Source of the DNA: an uncultured Oscillospiraceae bacterium
GTDB lineage: Bacteria; Bacillota; Clostridia; Oscillospirales; Oscillospiraceae
Length of the DNA stretch: 56,935 nucleotides
Assembly: GCA_934573935.1 (NCBI GenBank)
Contig: CAKTMO010000011.1
Location: 1-56,935 of the forward strand
Direction of reading: 5' to 3'
Below the pieces are notes generated by a model. It was given only the letters and a program-made list of their open reading frames with translations. It did not search any database and was not told the origin of the DNA. This document shows positions 8,940 through 17,076 of this stretch, one piece after another; within the stretch, counting starts at the first letter, position 1; every line of letters begins with the position of its first letter. A program made the position numbers and the translations under genes.

Positions 8940-9664
8940 AAAAATGGATCGACGGCTTCTTCATGGCCTGGGGCATGTTCCTGTCCCTGCCCTGTCCCCT
9001 GAAGCGCTGGAACGAGGACGCCCGCGGCCGGATGCTGTGCTGCCTGCCCCTTGTGGGCCTTGTGGTGGGCGGCGTGTGGATGCTGGCGGCCTATGCCGCC
9101 CGCTTCCTGCCCCATCCTGTGGGCAGCCTGCTGGTCGCCGCCGCCCCGTGGCTGGTGACGGGCTTTCTGCACCTGGACGGCTTCATGGACGTGTGCGACG
9201 CGGTGCTCAGCCGCCGCGACCTGCCCCGCCGCCAGGAGATCCTGAAGGACTCCCACTGCGGTGCCTTCGCCGTGATCTCCATGGTGCTGCTGGCCCTGAC
9301 TCAGTGGAGCGTGGCCCTGTCGGGGGAGAGCATATACCTGCCCGCGCTGCTGCCGATCCCCGTGGCCTCCCGCGCCTGCGCCTCGCTGGCGGTGCAGACC
9401 CTGCGGCCCATGGCCGCCAGCCAGTACGCCGCCATGGACAGAAAAAGCGGCGGTGCCGCCTTTGCCGCCGTGCTTCTGGCCGCGTCTGTGGCCGTTCCCC
9501 TGCTCCTCTGGCGCAGCAGCGCCCCGTTGGCGGCGGCCCTTGGGTATTTTCTGGCGGTGTGGTACGCCGACCGGCAGCTGGGCGGTATGTCCGGCGATGT
9601 GTCGGGCTTCGCCCTGACGCTAAGCGAGCTGTGCGGCCTTGCCGCGTTGATCTTTGTGAGGTGA
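8936..9664 (+). CDS. cobS: Adenosylcobinamide-GDP ribazoletransferase CobS
   Basis: 242 residues. The GTG start at 8936 overlaps the cobU stop (GTGA) and has an AAGGGAG about ten bases upstream; an in-frame GTG at 8927 is too close to it. CobS is a polytopic membrane enzyme joining GDP-cobinamide to alpha-ribazole (phosphate), the last joining step of cobamide synthesis. The signature is the acidic motif DGFMDVCDA (Asp81, Asp85, Asp88), followed by several hydrophobic segments and the C-terminal GGMSGDVSGF motif. Its position between two CobU-like genes fits the nucleotide-loop pathway. Confidence 0.95.
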   Translation: MKKWIDGFFMAWGMFLSLPCPLKRWNEDARGRMLCCLPLVGLVVGGVWMLAAYAARFLPHPVGSLLVAAAPWLVTGFLHLDGFMDVCDAVLSRRDLPRRQEILKDSHCGAFAVISMVLLALTQWSVALSGESIYLPALLPIPVASRACASLAVQTLRPMAASQYAAMDRKSGGAAFAAVLLAASVAVPLLLWRSSAPLAAALGYFLAVWYADRQLGGMSGDVSGFALTLSELCGLAALIFVR

Positions 9665-9669
9665 ACGGT

Positions 9670-10020
9670 ATGGAACTTGTCATCGGCGGCGCCTTTCAGG
9701 GCAAGCTGACCTGGGCGCTCTCCCATTACGGCCTGACCATGGCCGATGTCTGCGATCTGGCGCGGGAGGACCCCGTCCCCGATAAAAAAATTTACTGGCA
9801 TCTGGAGGCCCTGACCCGCCGCTGCGGGGATATCGCCCCCTATCTGCCCCTTTTTGAACACGCGGTGGTCATCACCCGACAGGTGGGCGGCGGCATCGTC
9901 CCCATGGACGGCCAGGAGCGCGTCTGGCGGGAACGCCACGGTGCCCTGACCCAGCAGCTGGCCCGACAGGCCACCCACGTGACCCATATTCTGTGCGGAC
10001 TGACGGAGGAATTGAAATGA
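9670..10020 (+). CDS. Short, diverged CobU-like protein
   Basis: 116 residues, against about 180 for CobU. The N-terminus LVIGGAFQGKLTWA keeps the shape of a P-loop (GGxxxGKLT), and the C-terminal half carries VGGGIVPMDG and ILCGL, matching the NEVGxGIVP and late CobU motifs. The middle, including the guanylylated histidine region, is missing. It starts five bases after cobS and overlaps cobC by ATGA. It could be a regulatory or complementing partner of the upstream CobU, or a decaying paralogue; intact coupling to its neighbours argues against simple decay. Confidence 0.72.
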   Translation: MELVIGGAFQGKLTWALSHYGLTMADVCDLAREDPVPDKKIYWHLEALTRRCGDIAPYLPLFEHAVVITRQVGGGIVPMDGQERVWRERHGALTQQLARQATHVTHILCGLTEELK

Positions 10021-10580
10021 TCCTGACCTTATTGCGCCACGGCCAGACCGAGGGCAGCATCAACGACCTGTATTACGGCGCGGCGGATATCCCCGTGCTG
10101 CCGGACTCCCTGGCGGAGCTTCACGCCCACGCCGCCCAATACCCCACCGCGCCCCGCTATTTCACCAGCGGCATGCTGCGGACGGAGCAGACCCTTCGCG
10201 CCATCTACGGCGACGTGCCCCACACCGTCCTGTCGGGCCTGCGGGAGATGGATTTCGGCGATTTCGAAATGCGCAGCTACGACCAGCTGAAGGACGACCC
10301 CGCCTTTCAGCACTGGATCACCGACAGCGAGCATCTCCCCTGCCCCAACGGCGAAAGCGCACCCCAGACCACGACGCGGAACCTGAAGGCCATGGAGACG
10401 GTGCTGGCGGCGGACACCGACGCGGTGTGCGTCATCCACGGCGGCGTCATCGCCGGCTTCATGATGACCTGGTTCGGTGGCCTCCGGGTGGATTGGTATC
10501 GCAAGGCCGGCACCGGCTATCAGGTGACCTTTGAAAAGGGCCTGCCCGTCAAATGGGTGCGGGTGCCGGAGGACATATGA
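10017..10580 (+). CDS. cobC: Histidine phosphatase, probable alpha-ribazole phosphatase CobC
   Basis: 187 residues. The N-terminal RHG motif (residues 7-9, phospho-accepting His8) and a second HGG near 141 define the histidine phosphatase superfamily; REMDFGDFEM near residue 81 is usual for CobC-type members. Within this operon the likely substrate is alpha-ribazole 5'-phosphate, or cobamide 5'-phosphate, giving the dephosphorylated product. It overlaps both neighbours by four bases. A broad-specificity phosphatase is the alternative, but the context favours CobC. Confidence 0.88.
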   Translation: MILTLLRHGQTEGSINDLYYGAADIPVLPDSLAELHAHAAQYPTAPRYFTSGMLRTEQTLRAIYGDVPHTVLSGLREMDFGDFEMRSYDQLKDDPAFQHWITDSEHLPCPNGESAPQTTTRNLKAMETVLAADTDAVCVIHGGVIAGFMMTWFGGLRVDWYRKAGTGYQVTFEKGLPVKWVRVPEDI

Positions 10581-11251
10581 TGGACATCTCCCCCCTGCTG
10601 GGTGTGGAAAAAGGCGTCACCGCCCTCATCGGCGGCGGCGGAAAGACCACCCTGATGTACACACTGGCGGAGGAGCTGCGCCTGCGGGGCAGCGTCATCG
10701 TCACCACCTCCACCCATATCCGGCGGCCGCCCCAGTACCCCCTGCTGCTGACGGCGGAGCCTGCCGCCGTGTCCGCCGCCCTTGCGGAGCACGGCGTGGT
10801 GTGCGTAGCCGCCGAGGGTCCGGAGGGCAAGCTGACCGCCCCCGCCCTGTCCTTTGACGCTCTGGGTGCGCTGGCGGATTTTGTGCTGGTGGAGGCCGAC
10901 GGTGCCAAGCGCCTGCCCCTGAAGGCCCACGCCCCCCACGAGCCGGTGATCCCCCCCTGCGCCCGCCAGACCATCTATGTGATGGGTGCCGACGGCTTTG
11001 GCCGCCCCATCCGTCAGGTCTGCCACCGTCCGGAGCGCTACGCCGCCCTGTGCGGCGCGCAGCAGGACGACGCCGTTACCCCCGCCCGTCAGGCTGCGGT
11101 CCTGCACGCCGAGGGCTACGATACCGCCTGCCGCTACATCAATAAGGTGGAGACGCCCCAGACCCTCCGCCAAGCCGCCGCTCTCGCGGCCCTTCTCCCC
11201 GCCCCCACCGTGGCCGGAAGCCTCTGGAAGAAGCAATACCAGGTGCTGTAG
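10577..11251 (+). CDS. yqeC: YqeC-family putative selenium-dependent hydroxylase accessory protein
   Basis: 224 residues, starting MMDIS at 10577 in the cobC stop (ATGA). The P-loop is GGGGKTT (residues 19-25), followed by VIVTTSTHI near 47-55, LVEADGAKRLPLKAH near 111-125 and a YINKVETPQT segment near the C-terminus; this matches the YqeC family (EF2563/yqeC). In other genomes yqeC sits with genes for selenium-dependent molybdenum hydroxylases. None of those (yqeB, selD, xanthine dehydrogenase subunits) is next to it here, although an XdhC-family gene lies at 23.2-24.2 kb. Why it is coupled to a cobamide operon is not clear from the sequence. Confidence 0.82.
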   Translation: MMDISPLLGVEKGVTALIGGGGKTTLMYTLAEELRLRGSVIVTTSTHIRRPPQYPLLLTAEPAAVSAALAEHGVVCVAAEGPEGKLTAPALSFDALGALADFVLVEADGAKRLPLKAHAPHEPVIPPCARQTIYVMGADGFGRPIRQVCHRPERYAALCGAQQDDAVTPARQAAVLHAEGYDTACRYINKVETPQTLRQAAALAALLPAPTVAGSLWKKQYQVL

Positions 11252-11280
11252 CAGCCTTTTCCCTTTGAAACGATAAAAGC

Positions 11281-11324
11281 AAAGCCAGCGGCCTCCAAAT
11301 GAACGGAAGCCGCTGGCCTTTATT
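11281..11324. terminator. Bidirectional terminator between yqeC and XRE gene
   Basis: Inverted repeat AAAGCCAGCGGC / GCCGCTGGCCTTT with T/A-rich flanks on both sides. It ends the cobamide operon and the convergent XRE gene, whose last codons overlap it. Confidence 0.8.
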
Positions 11325-11562
11325 GTAATTCCTGCTCCAAGGCGTCAAATTCCGGCGTTGCGAAAAACTCACCCAACGTGATGTCCAGACCGTCACAAAG
11401 CTTTTTGATGGTGGTAATGGAAATATCCCGCCGCCGCACGTCCAACAAACTGTACACCGTGGAGGGCGTTACTCCGGACAAATTCGCCAATTCGTTGCGC
11501 TTGATCCCCCGCTGCGCACAAAGCTGACGGAGCCGCTCCGCCACCGCATCCTTCACTGTCAT
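11320..11562 (-). CDS. Small XRE-family transcriptional regulator
   Basis: 80 residues, essentially one Cro/C1-type helix-turn-helix: RLRQLCAQRGIKRNELAN, then VTPSTVYSLLDVRR as recognition region, then ITTIKKLCDGLDITLGEFF. No ligand domain. An RBS-like GAGGTGAT lies just upstream of ATG 11562. A perfect palindrome 30-60 bases upstream is a probable autoregulatory operator. The gene stands alone between ileS and the cobamide operon, facing the latter, and its targets cannot be read from the sequence. Confidence 0.9.
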   Translation of the reverse strand: MTVKDAVAERLRQLCAQRGIKRNELANLSGVTPSTVYSLLDVRRRDISITTIKKLCDGLDITLGEFFATPEFDALEQELQ

Positions 11563-11591
11563 ACGATCACCTCACGGCAATTGTAAAAAAT

Positions 11592-11623
11592 ATTACGCAA
11601 CCGCGTGTATGTGCTTGCGTAAT
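11592..11623. promoter_or_regulatory. Operator candidate upstream of XRE gene
   Basis: ATTACGCAA and TTGCGTAAT form a perfect 9-bp inverted repeat with a 14-base spacer, 30-61 bases ahead of the XRE start codon. Position and symmetry suit binding by the XRE dimer. Confidence 0.55.
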
Positions 11624-11677
11624 AAGAAAAATAACACAACCTCGGTTCTTCTCTTTTCACGCTTCCATCTTATCTGC

Positions 11678-11715
11678 AAAAAAAGATGTCTGCCCTAAGG
11701 CAGACATCTTTTTTT
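11678..11715 (-). terminator. Terminator of ileS
   Basis: Near-perfect hairpin AAAAGATGTCTGCCC / GGGCAGACATCTTTT (arms joined by a short AT loop) flanked by A and T runs, directly after the ileS stop. Confidence 0.9.
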
Positions 11716-11722
11716 GCATTCG

Positions 11723-14491
11723 TTACGCCAACTCGGGGAAGTTCTTTACCACAGCGGCGCAGCGGGGGCACAGCTCAGGATGCGTGCTGTCGCTGCCCAC
11801 GGTGGGCAGCACCTTCCAGCAGCGCAGGCACTTGGCGCCGCTGGCGGGGCGGACGGCCACGGTCAGCTCGCTGCCCACCTCCACGCGGACCTGAGACACG
11901 ATCAGCAGATCGGCCAGCATGGCGCTGTCCATCTCCGCCAGGAAGGCGTCCTCGGCGCCGACGGTCAGATCCACCTCGGCCTCCAGGCTCTTGCCGATGG
12001 TCTTGGCGGCGCGGGCGGTCTCCAGCTCACCGTTGACGGCGTTGCGCAGGGCGGCGATACGGGCCCACTTGCCCATCTCCTCCTCCGACAGAGCGTACTC
12101 GGTATAGGGCTGCACCATCTCGTTGAACAGCACGTTGCGTCCGTCGTCGCTGCTGCGGTGGGGCATAGCCAGCCAGATCTCGTCGCAGGTAAAGGCCAGA
12201 ATAGGCGCAAACAGGCGGGTCATGGCGTCCAGGATCAGGAACAGGGCGGTCTGGGCGCTGCGGCGCTCCAGTCCCTCAGCGGCGTCGCAGTACAGCCGGT
12301 CCTTCAGGATGTCGAAGTAGAAGGAGCTGAGATCCACCACGCAGAAGTCGTTGACCATGTGGGACACCACATGGAACTCATAGTTGTCATAGGCGGCGAA
12401 CACCTTGCCGATCAGGTCGTTCAGACGGGTGACGGCCCACTTGTCCAGGGGCAGCATCTCGTCGGGCTGCACCAGCGCATCGGCGTCAAAGCCCACCAGA
12501 TTGTCCAGACAGAACTTGGCGGTGTTGCGGAATTTCAGATAGTTCTGGCTCAGCTGCTTGAAGATCTCGTCGGAGCAGCGAACGTCCACATGATAGTCGG
12601 CGCTGCCGGCCCACAGACGCAGCAGATCCGCGCCGTATTTGTCAAAGATCTCCGCGGGGTCCATGCCGTTGCCCAAAGACTTGTGCATGGCCTTGCCCTC
12701 GCCGTCCACGGTCCAGCCGTGGGTGACGCACTCCTTGAAGGGAGCGCCGCGGCCCAGCGCGCCCACGGCCACCAGCAGGGAGGACTGGAACCAGCCGCGA
12801 TACTGGTCAAGACCCTCGATATACATGGTGGCGGGCCAGAAGCCCTGATCCCGCTCCATGGCGGCAAAGTGGGTGGAACCGGAGTCGAACCAGCCGTCCA
12901 GCGTGTCGGTCTCCTTCTCAAAGCCGGCGGACTTGCCGCAGTGGGGGCAGGTGAAGCCCTCGGGCAGCATATCCTCGGCGGCCATGTCGAACCAGGCGTT
13001 GGAGCCCTTCTGCTCAAACAGGTTCGCCACGGCCTCGATGCTCTCCTCGGTGCACACGGGCTTGCCGCAGTCCTTGCAGTAAAACACGGGGATGGGCAGA
13101 CCCCAGCGGCGCTGGCGGCTGATGCACCAATCGGTACGCTCCAGGATCATGGAGCGCATGCGGTCCTTGCCCCAGCCGGGCACCCAGCGCACATCCTCGC
13201 ATGCGGCGATGGCGTCGTCCTTGAAGGAGTCCACCGAGCAGAACCACTGGGGCGTGGCGCGGAAGATGATGGGCTGCTTGCAGCGCCAGCAGTGGGGATA
13301 GCTGTGGACGATATCCTCGCTGGCAAACAGGGAGCCGTTGTCCTTCATATCCTGCAGGATGACGGGGTTGGATTCGTCGGTGGTCATTCCCTCGTACTTA
13401 CCGGCGTAGGCGGTGTGCTTGCCCTGATCGTCCACAGGCACCACCATGTCCATGCCGTAGCGCTTGCAGGTCAGATAGTCGTCGGCGCCGAAGCCGGGGG
13501 CGGTGTGGACGCAGCCGGTACCGGAATCCATGGTGACGTAGTCCGCCAGCACCAGACGGGAGGTCTTGGGCAGGAAGGGATGGTCGGCCAGCATATTCTC
13601 GAAGAAGGAGCCAGGATGGCTCTCCAGGATCTCATAGCTGTCAAAGCCGCCGATCTTCATGACCTTCTCGGTCAGCGCCTCTGCCATGATATACATCTCG
13701 CCGTTGGGGGCCTTGACGACCACGTAGCTCTCGTCGGGATGCAGGGCGATGGCCAGGTTGCCGGGCAGGGTCCACACGGTGGTGGTCCAGATCACGAAAT
13801 ACAGCTTGCTGAGATCCAGATTCCCCATCTTGCCCAGATCGTCGTGCATGGGGAACTTGACGTACACAGTGGTGCAGGGATCGTCCTTATACTCGATCTC
13901 GGCCTCTGCCAGCGCCGTCTCATCGTGGGGGCACCAGTACACGGGCTTCAGGCCCTTGTAGATGTGGCCGTTCTGATACATCTTGCCGAACACGCGGACC
14001 TCCTGGGCCTCAAAGCCAGGATCCATCGTCTTATAGGGGTGCTCCCAGTCGCCCACAACGCCCATGCGCTTGAAGCCCTCCCGCTGCACGTCGATATAGT
14101 GGTCGGCGAACTCATGGCAGGCGGTGCGGAAGTCCGCCACGCTCATGGCCTTGTGGTTCAGCTTGTTCTGCTTGATGATGGCGGACTCAATGGGCATACC
14201 GTGGTTGTCCCAGCCGGGGATATAGGGGGTGTAATAGCCCCGCATGGCGTACATACGGGTGATAAAGTCCTTCAGGGACTTGTTCAGGGCGTGACCCATG
14301 TGCAGCGCACCGTTGGAGAACGGAGGGCCGTCATGGAGGGAGAACAGGGGCTTGCCCTCGTTCTTCTTCAGCAGCTCGTTATAAAGGTCGATCTCCTCCC
14401 AGTGCTTCAGCATGTCCGGCTCCCGCTTGGGCAGGCCGGCCCGCATGGGAAAGCCGCTCTTGGGCATGTTCAGCGTCTTTTTGTATTCCAT
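11723..14491 (-). CDS. ileS: Isoleucyl-tRNA synthetase
   Basis: 922 residues, normal length. It charges tRNA-Ile. The start MEYKKTLNMPK at 14491 has AAGGAGAC upstream; the open frame beyond it runs into the T-box terminator and is not coding. Class I signatures: HMGH (residues 64-67), and a GKAMHKSLGN loop taking the place of KMSKS. The large CP1 editing domain lies between them. The C-terminus has the zinc-binding pattern CLRCWKVLP ... CPRC. Expression is controlled by the T-box leader upstream. Confidence 0.97.
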   Translation of the reverse strand: MEYKKTLNMPKSGFPMRAGLPKREPDMLKHWEEIDLYNELLKKNEGKPLFSLHDGPPFSNGALHMGHALNKSLKDFITRMYAMRGYYTPYIPGWDNHGMPIESAIIKQNKLNHKAMSVADFRTACHEFADHYIDVQREGFKRMGVVGDWEHPYKTMDPGFEAQEVRVFGKMYQNGHIYKGLKPVYWCPHDETALAEAEIEYKDDPCTTVYVKFPMHDDLGKMGNLDLSKLYFVIWTTTVWTLPGNLAIALHPDESYVVVKAPNGEMYIMAEALTEKVMKIGGFDSYEILESHPGSFFENMLADHPFLPKTSRLVLADYVTMDSGTGCVHTAPGFGADDYLTCKRYGMDMVVPVDDQGKHTAYAGKYEGMTTDESNPVILQDMKDNGSLFASEDIVHSYPHCWRCKQPIIFRATPQWFCSVDSFKDDAIAACEDVRWVPGWGKDRMRSMILERTDWCISRQRRWGLPIPVFYCKDCGKPVCTEESIEAVANLFEQKGSNAWFDMAAEDMLPEGFTCPHCGKSAGFEKETDTLDGWFDSGSTHFAAMERDQGFWPATMYIEGLDQYRGWFQSSLLVAVGALGRGAPFKECVTHGWTVDGEGKAMHKSLGNGMDPAEIFDKYGADLLRLWAGSADYHVDVRCSDEIFKQLSQNYLKFRNTAKFCLDNLVGFDADALVQPDEMLPLDKWAVTRLNDLIGKVFAAYDNYEFHVVSHMVNDFCVVDLSSFYFDILKDRLYCDAAEGLERRSAQTALFLILDAMTRLFAPILAFTCDEIWLAMPHRSSDDGRNVLFNEMVQPYTEYALSEEEMGKWARIAALRNAVNGELETARAAKTIGKSLEAEVDLTVGAEDAFLAEMDSAMLADLLIVSQVRVEVGSELTVAVRPASGAKCLRCWKVLPTVGSDSTHPELCPRCAAVVKNFPELA

Positions 14492-14536
14492 GTCTTGTCT
14501 CCTTTTTATGTGAAAAATTTTTGTGTGCAAAATAAA

Positions 14537-14825
14537 AAGCGCCTTTGTCTCGTCAAGAGACAAAGGCGCTTGAAAAAACGTCCTCTGCGGTACCACTCTC
14601 GTTGCCGCGCAATGCGGCCGCTCGGTCCCACCAGCCGTGGGTGCGGGAAGATAACGGCCCGCCGCCGTCCGTGCCTACTGTGCCTTTGCCTTCAGCCGGA
14701 TGCTCTGGGGTGATATCCGCGCCGCGTCTGCGTCCGCCTTGCACCAAAACGGCGGCTCTCTTCGCGTCAGACCGAGGCGCTGCGTGTCCCCTTCATCGCG
14801 TTTGTACGGTGTTTACCATGAGATA
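14537..14825 (-). ncRNA. T-box leader of ileS
   Basis: Read on the minus strand, the leader contains the T-box sequence AGAGTGGTACCGCAGAGG (plus positions 14582-14599), which pairs with the NCCA end of uncharged tRNA. It is followed by an intrinsic terminator, GCGCCTTTGTCTC hairpin with T-run (14537-14572). An ATC triplet at 14712-14714 in the Stem I region is a plausible isoleucine specifier. Uncharged tRNA-Ile would stabilise the antiterminator and allow ileS transcription. Confidence 0.9.
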
Positions 14826-14831
14826 TTTGAT

Positions 14832-14860
14832 AATATAACCACTTTTTCTCCGTTTGTCAA
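14832..14860 (-). promoter_or_regulatory. Promoter of the ileS T-box transcript
   Basis: On the minus strand TTGACA (14855-14860) and TATATT (14832-14837) are separated by 17 bases, just upstream of the leader. Confidence 0.75.
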
Positions 14861-14889
14861 TGGCATTTTTACCAAAACGGAGCGGTTTT

Positions 14890-15363
14890 TCAGATAATGC
14901 CGAACATGGTCAGGATGCCCAGGATGCCCATGCCGGTGTAGACCACGCCCATGACCGTCAGCAGCACGGTGACGACGGTGTAAAAAGCACTGTTCTTCTG
15001 GGTGTGCTTGAACCGGCGGGTATAGAACAGCACCAGGCAGGTGACGCCCAGCAGCAGCGAGGAGATGTAGTTCATCAGCTGGTTGTCCTTATACACCGTA
15101 AAGCGCAGCACCAGCGTGACGCCGATGGCGGCAAACAGGGCGATCAGCGTGATGTTCAGCCACAGGGGCAGCTTGACCCGCTCCTGCTGCTTGGCCTTTT
15201 CCGCCAGCTTCTGGGTCATGTAGCTTCCGGCGCTGTAGCCGCCGTAGTTGCTGTTTTTCTTCTTGGCATGGTTGTTCTTGTTGGGATTGCCCTTCGCCTT
15301 GCGGATCTCCTCCTCGCGGTTGGCGTATTGGTTGATCTGGGAATAGACCTTGTTTTTTGCCAT
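14890..15363 (-). CDS. Small membrane protein of unknown function
   Basis: 157 residues, not recognised. The first ~70 residues are soluble and basic (KNKVYSQINQYANREEEIRK, then Asn/Lys-rich and a GGYSAGSYM turn). Three hydrophobic segments follow, near residues 75-90, 100-113 and 127-155. AAGGAGAC precedes ATG 15363. It follows pncC by 15 bases and is probably the last gene of the thiI-pncC unit. No catalytic motif is visible. Confidence 0.75.
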   Translation of the reverse strand: MAKNKVYSQINQYANREEEIRKAKGNPNKNNHAKKKNSNYGGYSAGSYMTQKLAEKAKQQERVKLPLWLNITLIALFAAIGVTLVLRFTVYKDNQLMNYISSLLLGVTCLVLFYTRRFKHTQKNSAFYTVVTVLLTVMGVVYTGMGILGILTMFGII

Positions 15364-15378
15364 GGTGTCGTCTCCTTA

Positions 15379-15852
15379 CTATTTCAAATAGGTCAGCAGC
15401 ATCCGGAACATCTCGTCAGCGGCGGCGGCGCGGATGGCCGCACGGTCGCCGGAGAGGTACAGCAGCTGCACGTTGGTTTCGTTGGGGGCGGACAGGGCGA
15501 TATACACCGTGCCTACCTCGTGTCCGGCGTCATCCCGATCCGGTCCCGCCACGCCGGTGACGGACAGGCCGAGATCAGAGCCCGTCAGGCGGCGGACACC
15601 CTCCGCCATAGCGCGGGCAGTGGGCTCGGACACGGCGCTGTGGACCTCCAGCGTCTCATGGGACACGCCCAGCACCTGTTCCTTCACACCGTTGGTATAG
15701 CTGACCACGCCGCCCAAAAACACCGCCGACGCGCCGGACACGTCCGTCAGGCGCTTGGCGGCCAGACCGCCGGTGCAGCTCTCCGCCGTGGAAAGGGTCA
15801 GCCCCCGCGCCCTCAGGGCGGCGATGACCTGCCGCTCCAATGTCTCGTTCAT
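15379..15852 (-). CDS. pncC: CinA C-terminal domain protein, nicotinamide-nucleotide amidohydrolase PncC
   Basis: 157 residues corresponding to the stand-alone CinA C-terminal domain. It deamidates nicotinamide mononucleotide to nicotinate mononucleotide in NAD recycling; NaMN is also the phosphoribosyl donor used by CobT. Motifs: STAESCTGGLAAKRLTDVSG (residues 21-40) with the catalytic Ser/Cys region, SYTNGVKEQVLGV near 51-63, and LSVTGVAGP near 95-103. It lies seven bases after thiI on the same strand. Confidence 0.92.
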   Translation of the reverse strand: MNETLERQVIAALRARGLTLSTAESCTGGLAAKRLTDVSGASAVFLGGVVSYTNGVKEQVLGVSHETLEVHSAVSEPTARAMAEGVRRLTGSDLGLSVTGVAGPDRDDAGHEVGTVYIALSAPNETNVQLLYLSGDRAAIRAAAADEMFRMLLTYLK

Positions 15853-15859
15853 ATGCGCC

Positions 15860-17038
15860 TCACGCCTTCGGGTACAGACGGATCATCTCGCGGCCCGCCA
15901 GCGCCTTGTCGCACAGGGCGTCGATGTCCAGTGCGGCCTCATACTCCCGCACCTGGGCCAGATCCGGCTTGGTCTTGGGATGGCGGGGGGTGAACACGGT
16001 GCAGCAGTCCTCATAGGGCAGGATGGAGGTGTCAAACGTGCCCACATGACGGGCGACGCGGACGATCTCCTCCTTGTCCATGCCGATCAGGGGCCGCAGC
16101 ACCGGCAGCGTGGCCACATCGTCGCTGACCACCAGCGCCTGAATGGTCTGGCTGGCCACTTGCCCCAGGCTTTCACCGGTGACGATGGCCTTGCAGGCCA
16201 GCTCGTGGGCCAGCCGGTCCCCCAGCCGCATCATGAACCGCCGCATGATCAGGGTAAAGTGATCCTCCGGACATTTGCGGCGGATCTCCTCCTGAATTTC
16301 GGTAAAGGGTACCACATGCACCGTCAACCGGCCGCACCAGACCGTCAGCTCCTGAGCCAGCTGCAGCACCTTTTCCCGCGCCTGCTCGCTGGTATAGGGG
16401 GGCGAGGCGAAGTGCAGCAGCTCCAGCTGCACGCCCCGCTTGGCGATCATATAGCTGGACACGGGGCTGTCGATGCCGCCGGACAGCAGGCTTACCGCGT
16501 GGCCGCCCATGCCGATGGGCAGACCGCCTGCGGCGGCCTCCGCCGGACCGTGGACATAGGCCGCGTCCTCGCGGACCTCCAGATACACCGTCAACTCAGG
16601 GTGATGCACGTCCACGATCAAATGCGGAAAGGCGTCGTGCAGCGCGCCGCCCACCCACTGGCTCAGCTGAATGCTGCCCATGGGGAAGGACTTGTCGGAG
16701 CGCTTGCTCTCCACCTTAAAGGATTTGGCCGCCAGCAGCGCAGGTGCCAGATACTCTCTGGCGGTGGCGAAAATGGCCTCCTTCTCCTTGGCACAGGGCA
16801 CGGCCCGTGCAATGGCGATGATGCCGAACACCTTCTTGCAGGTGTCATAGGCCGCGTCCAGATCGCAGCTCTCCTCCGCCGGCTCCACATAGATGGTGGA
16901 CTGACGGGAGTAGATTTTGAACTTGCCGTACCGCTGTGTGCGGCGGCGGATGTTGCTCATCAGCTTCATCTCAAAGCTGTGGCGGTTCAGTCCCTTCAGA
17001 ACGATCTCGCCCAGCTTGCAAAGAATGATCTCGTGCAT
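15860..17038 (-). CDS. thiI: tRNA 4-thiouridine synthetase ThiI (THUMP plus PP-loop)
   Basis: 392 residues. ThiI adenylates tRNA U8 and transfers persulfide sulfur to it; it also serves thiamine thiazole formation in some bacteria. There is an N-terminal ferredoxin-like and THUMP domain (to about residue 165), then the PP-loop SLLSGGIDSPV near 183-193, and a late YEDCCTVF with a cysteine pair. The C-terminal rhodanese domain of the enterobacterial enzyme is absent, as is usual in Bacillota. No cysteine desulfurase gene lies beside it, which is unusual for this group. AAGGAGACACC precedes the start. Confidence 0.95.
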   Translation of the reverse strand: MHEIILCKLGEIVLKGLNRHSFEMKLMSNIRRRTQRYGKFKIYSRQSTIYVEPAEESCDLDAAYDTCKKVFGIIAIARAVPCAKEKEAIFATAREYLAPALLAAKSFKVESKRSDKSFPMGSIQLSQWVGGALHDAFPHLIVDVHHPELTVYLEVREDAAYVHGPAEAAAGGLPIGMGGHAVSLLSGGIDSPVSSYMIAKRGVQLELLHFASPPYTSEQAREKVLQLAQELTVWCGRLTVHVVPFTEIQEEIRRKCPEDHFTLIMRRFMMRLGDRLAHELACKAIVTGESLGQVASQTIQALVVSDDVATLPVLRPLIGMDKEEIVRVARHVGTFDTSILPYEDCCTVFTPRHPKTKPDLAQVREYEAALDIDALCDKALAGREMIRLYPKA

Positions 17039-17076
17039 GGGGTGTCTCCTTAGTTATATAGGTGTGTGGTCATTTC

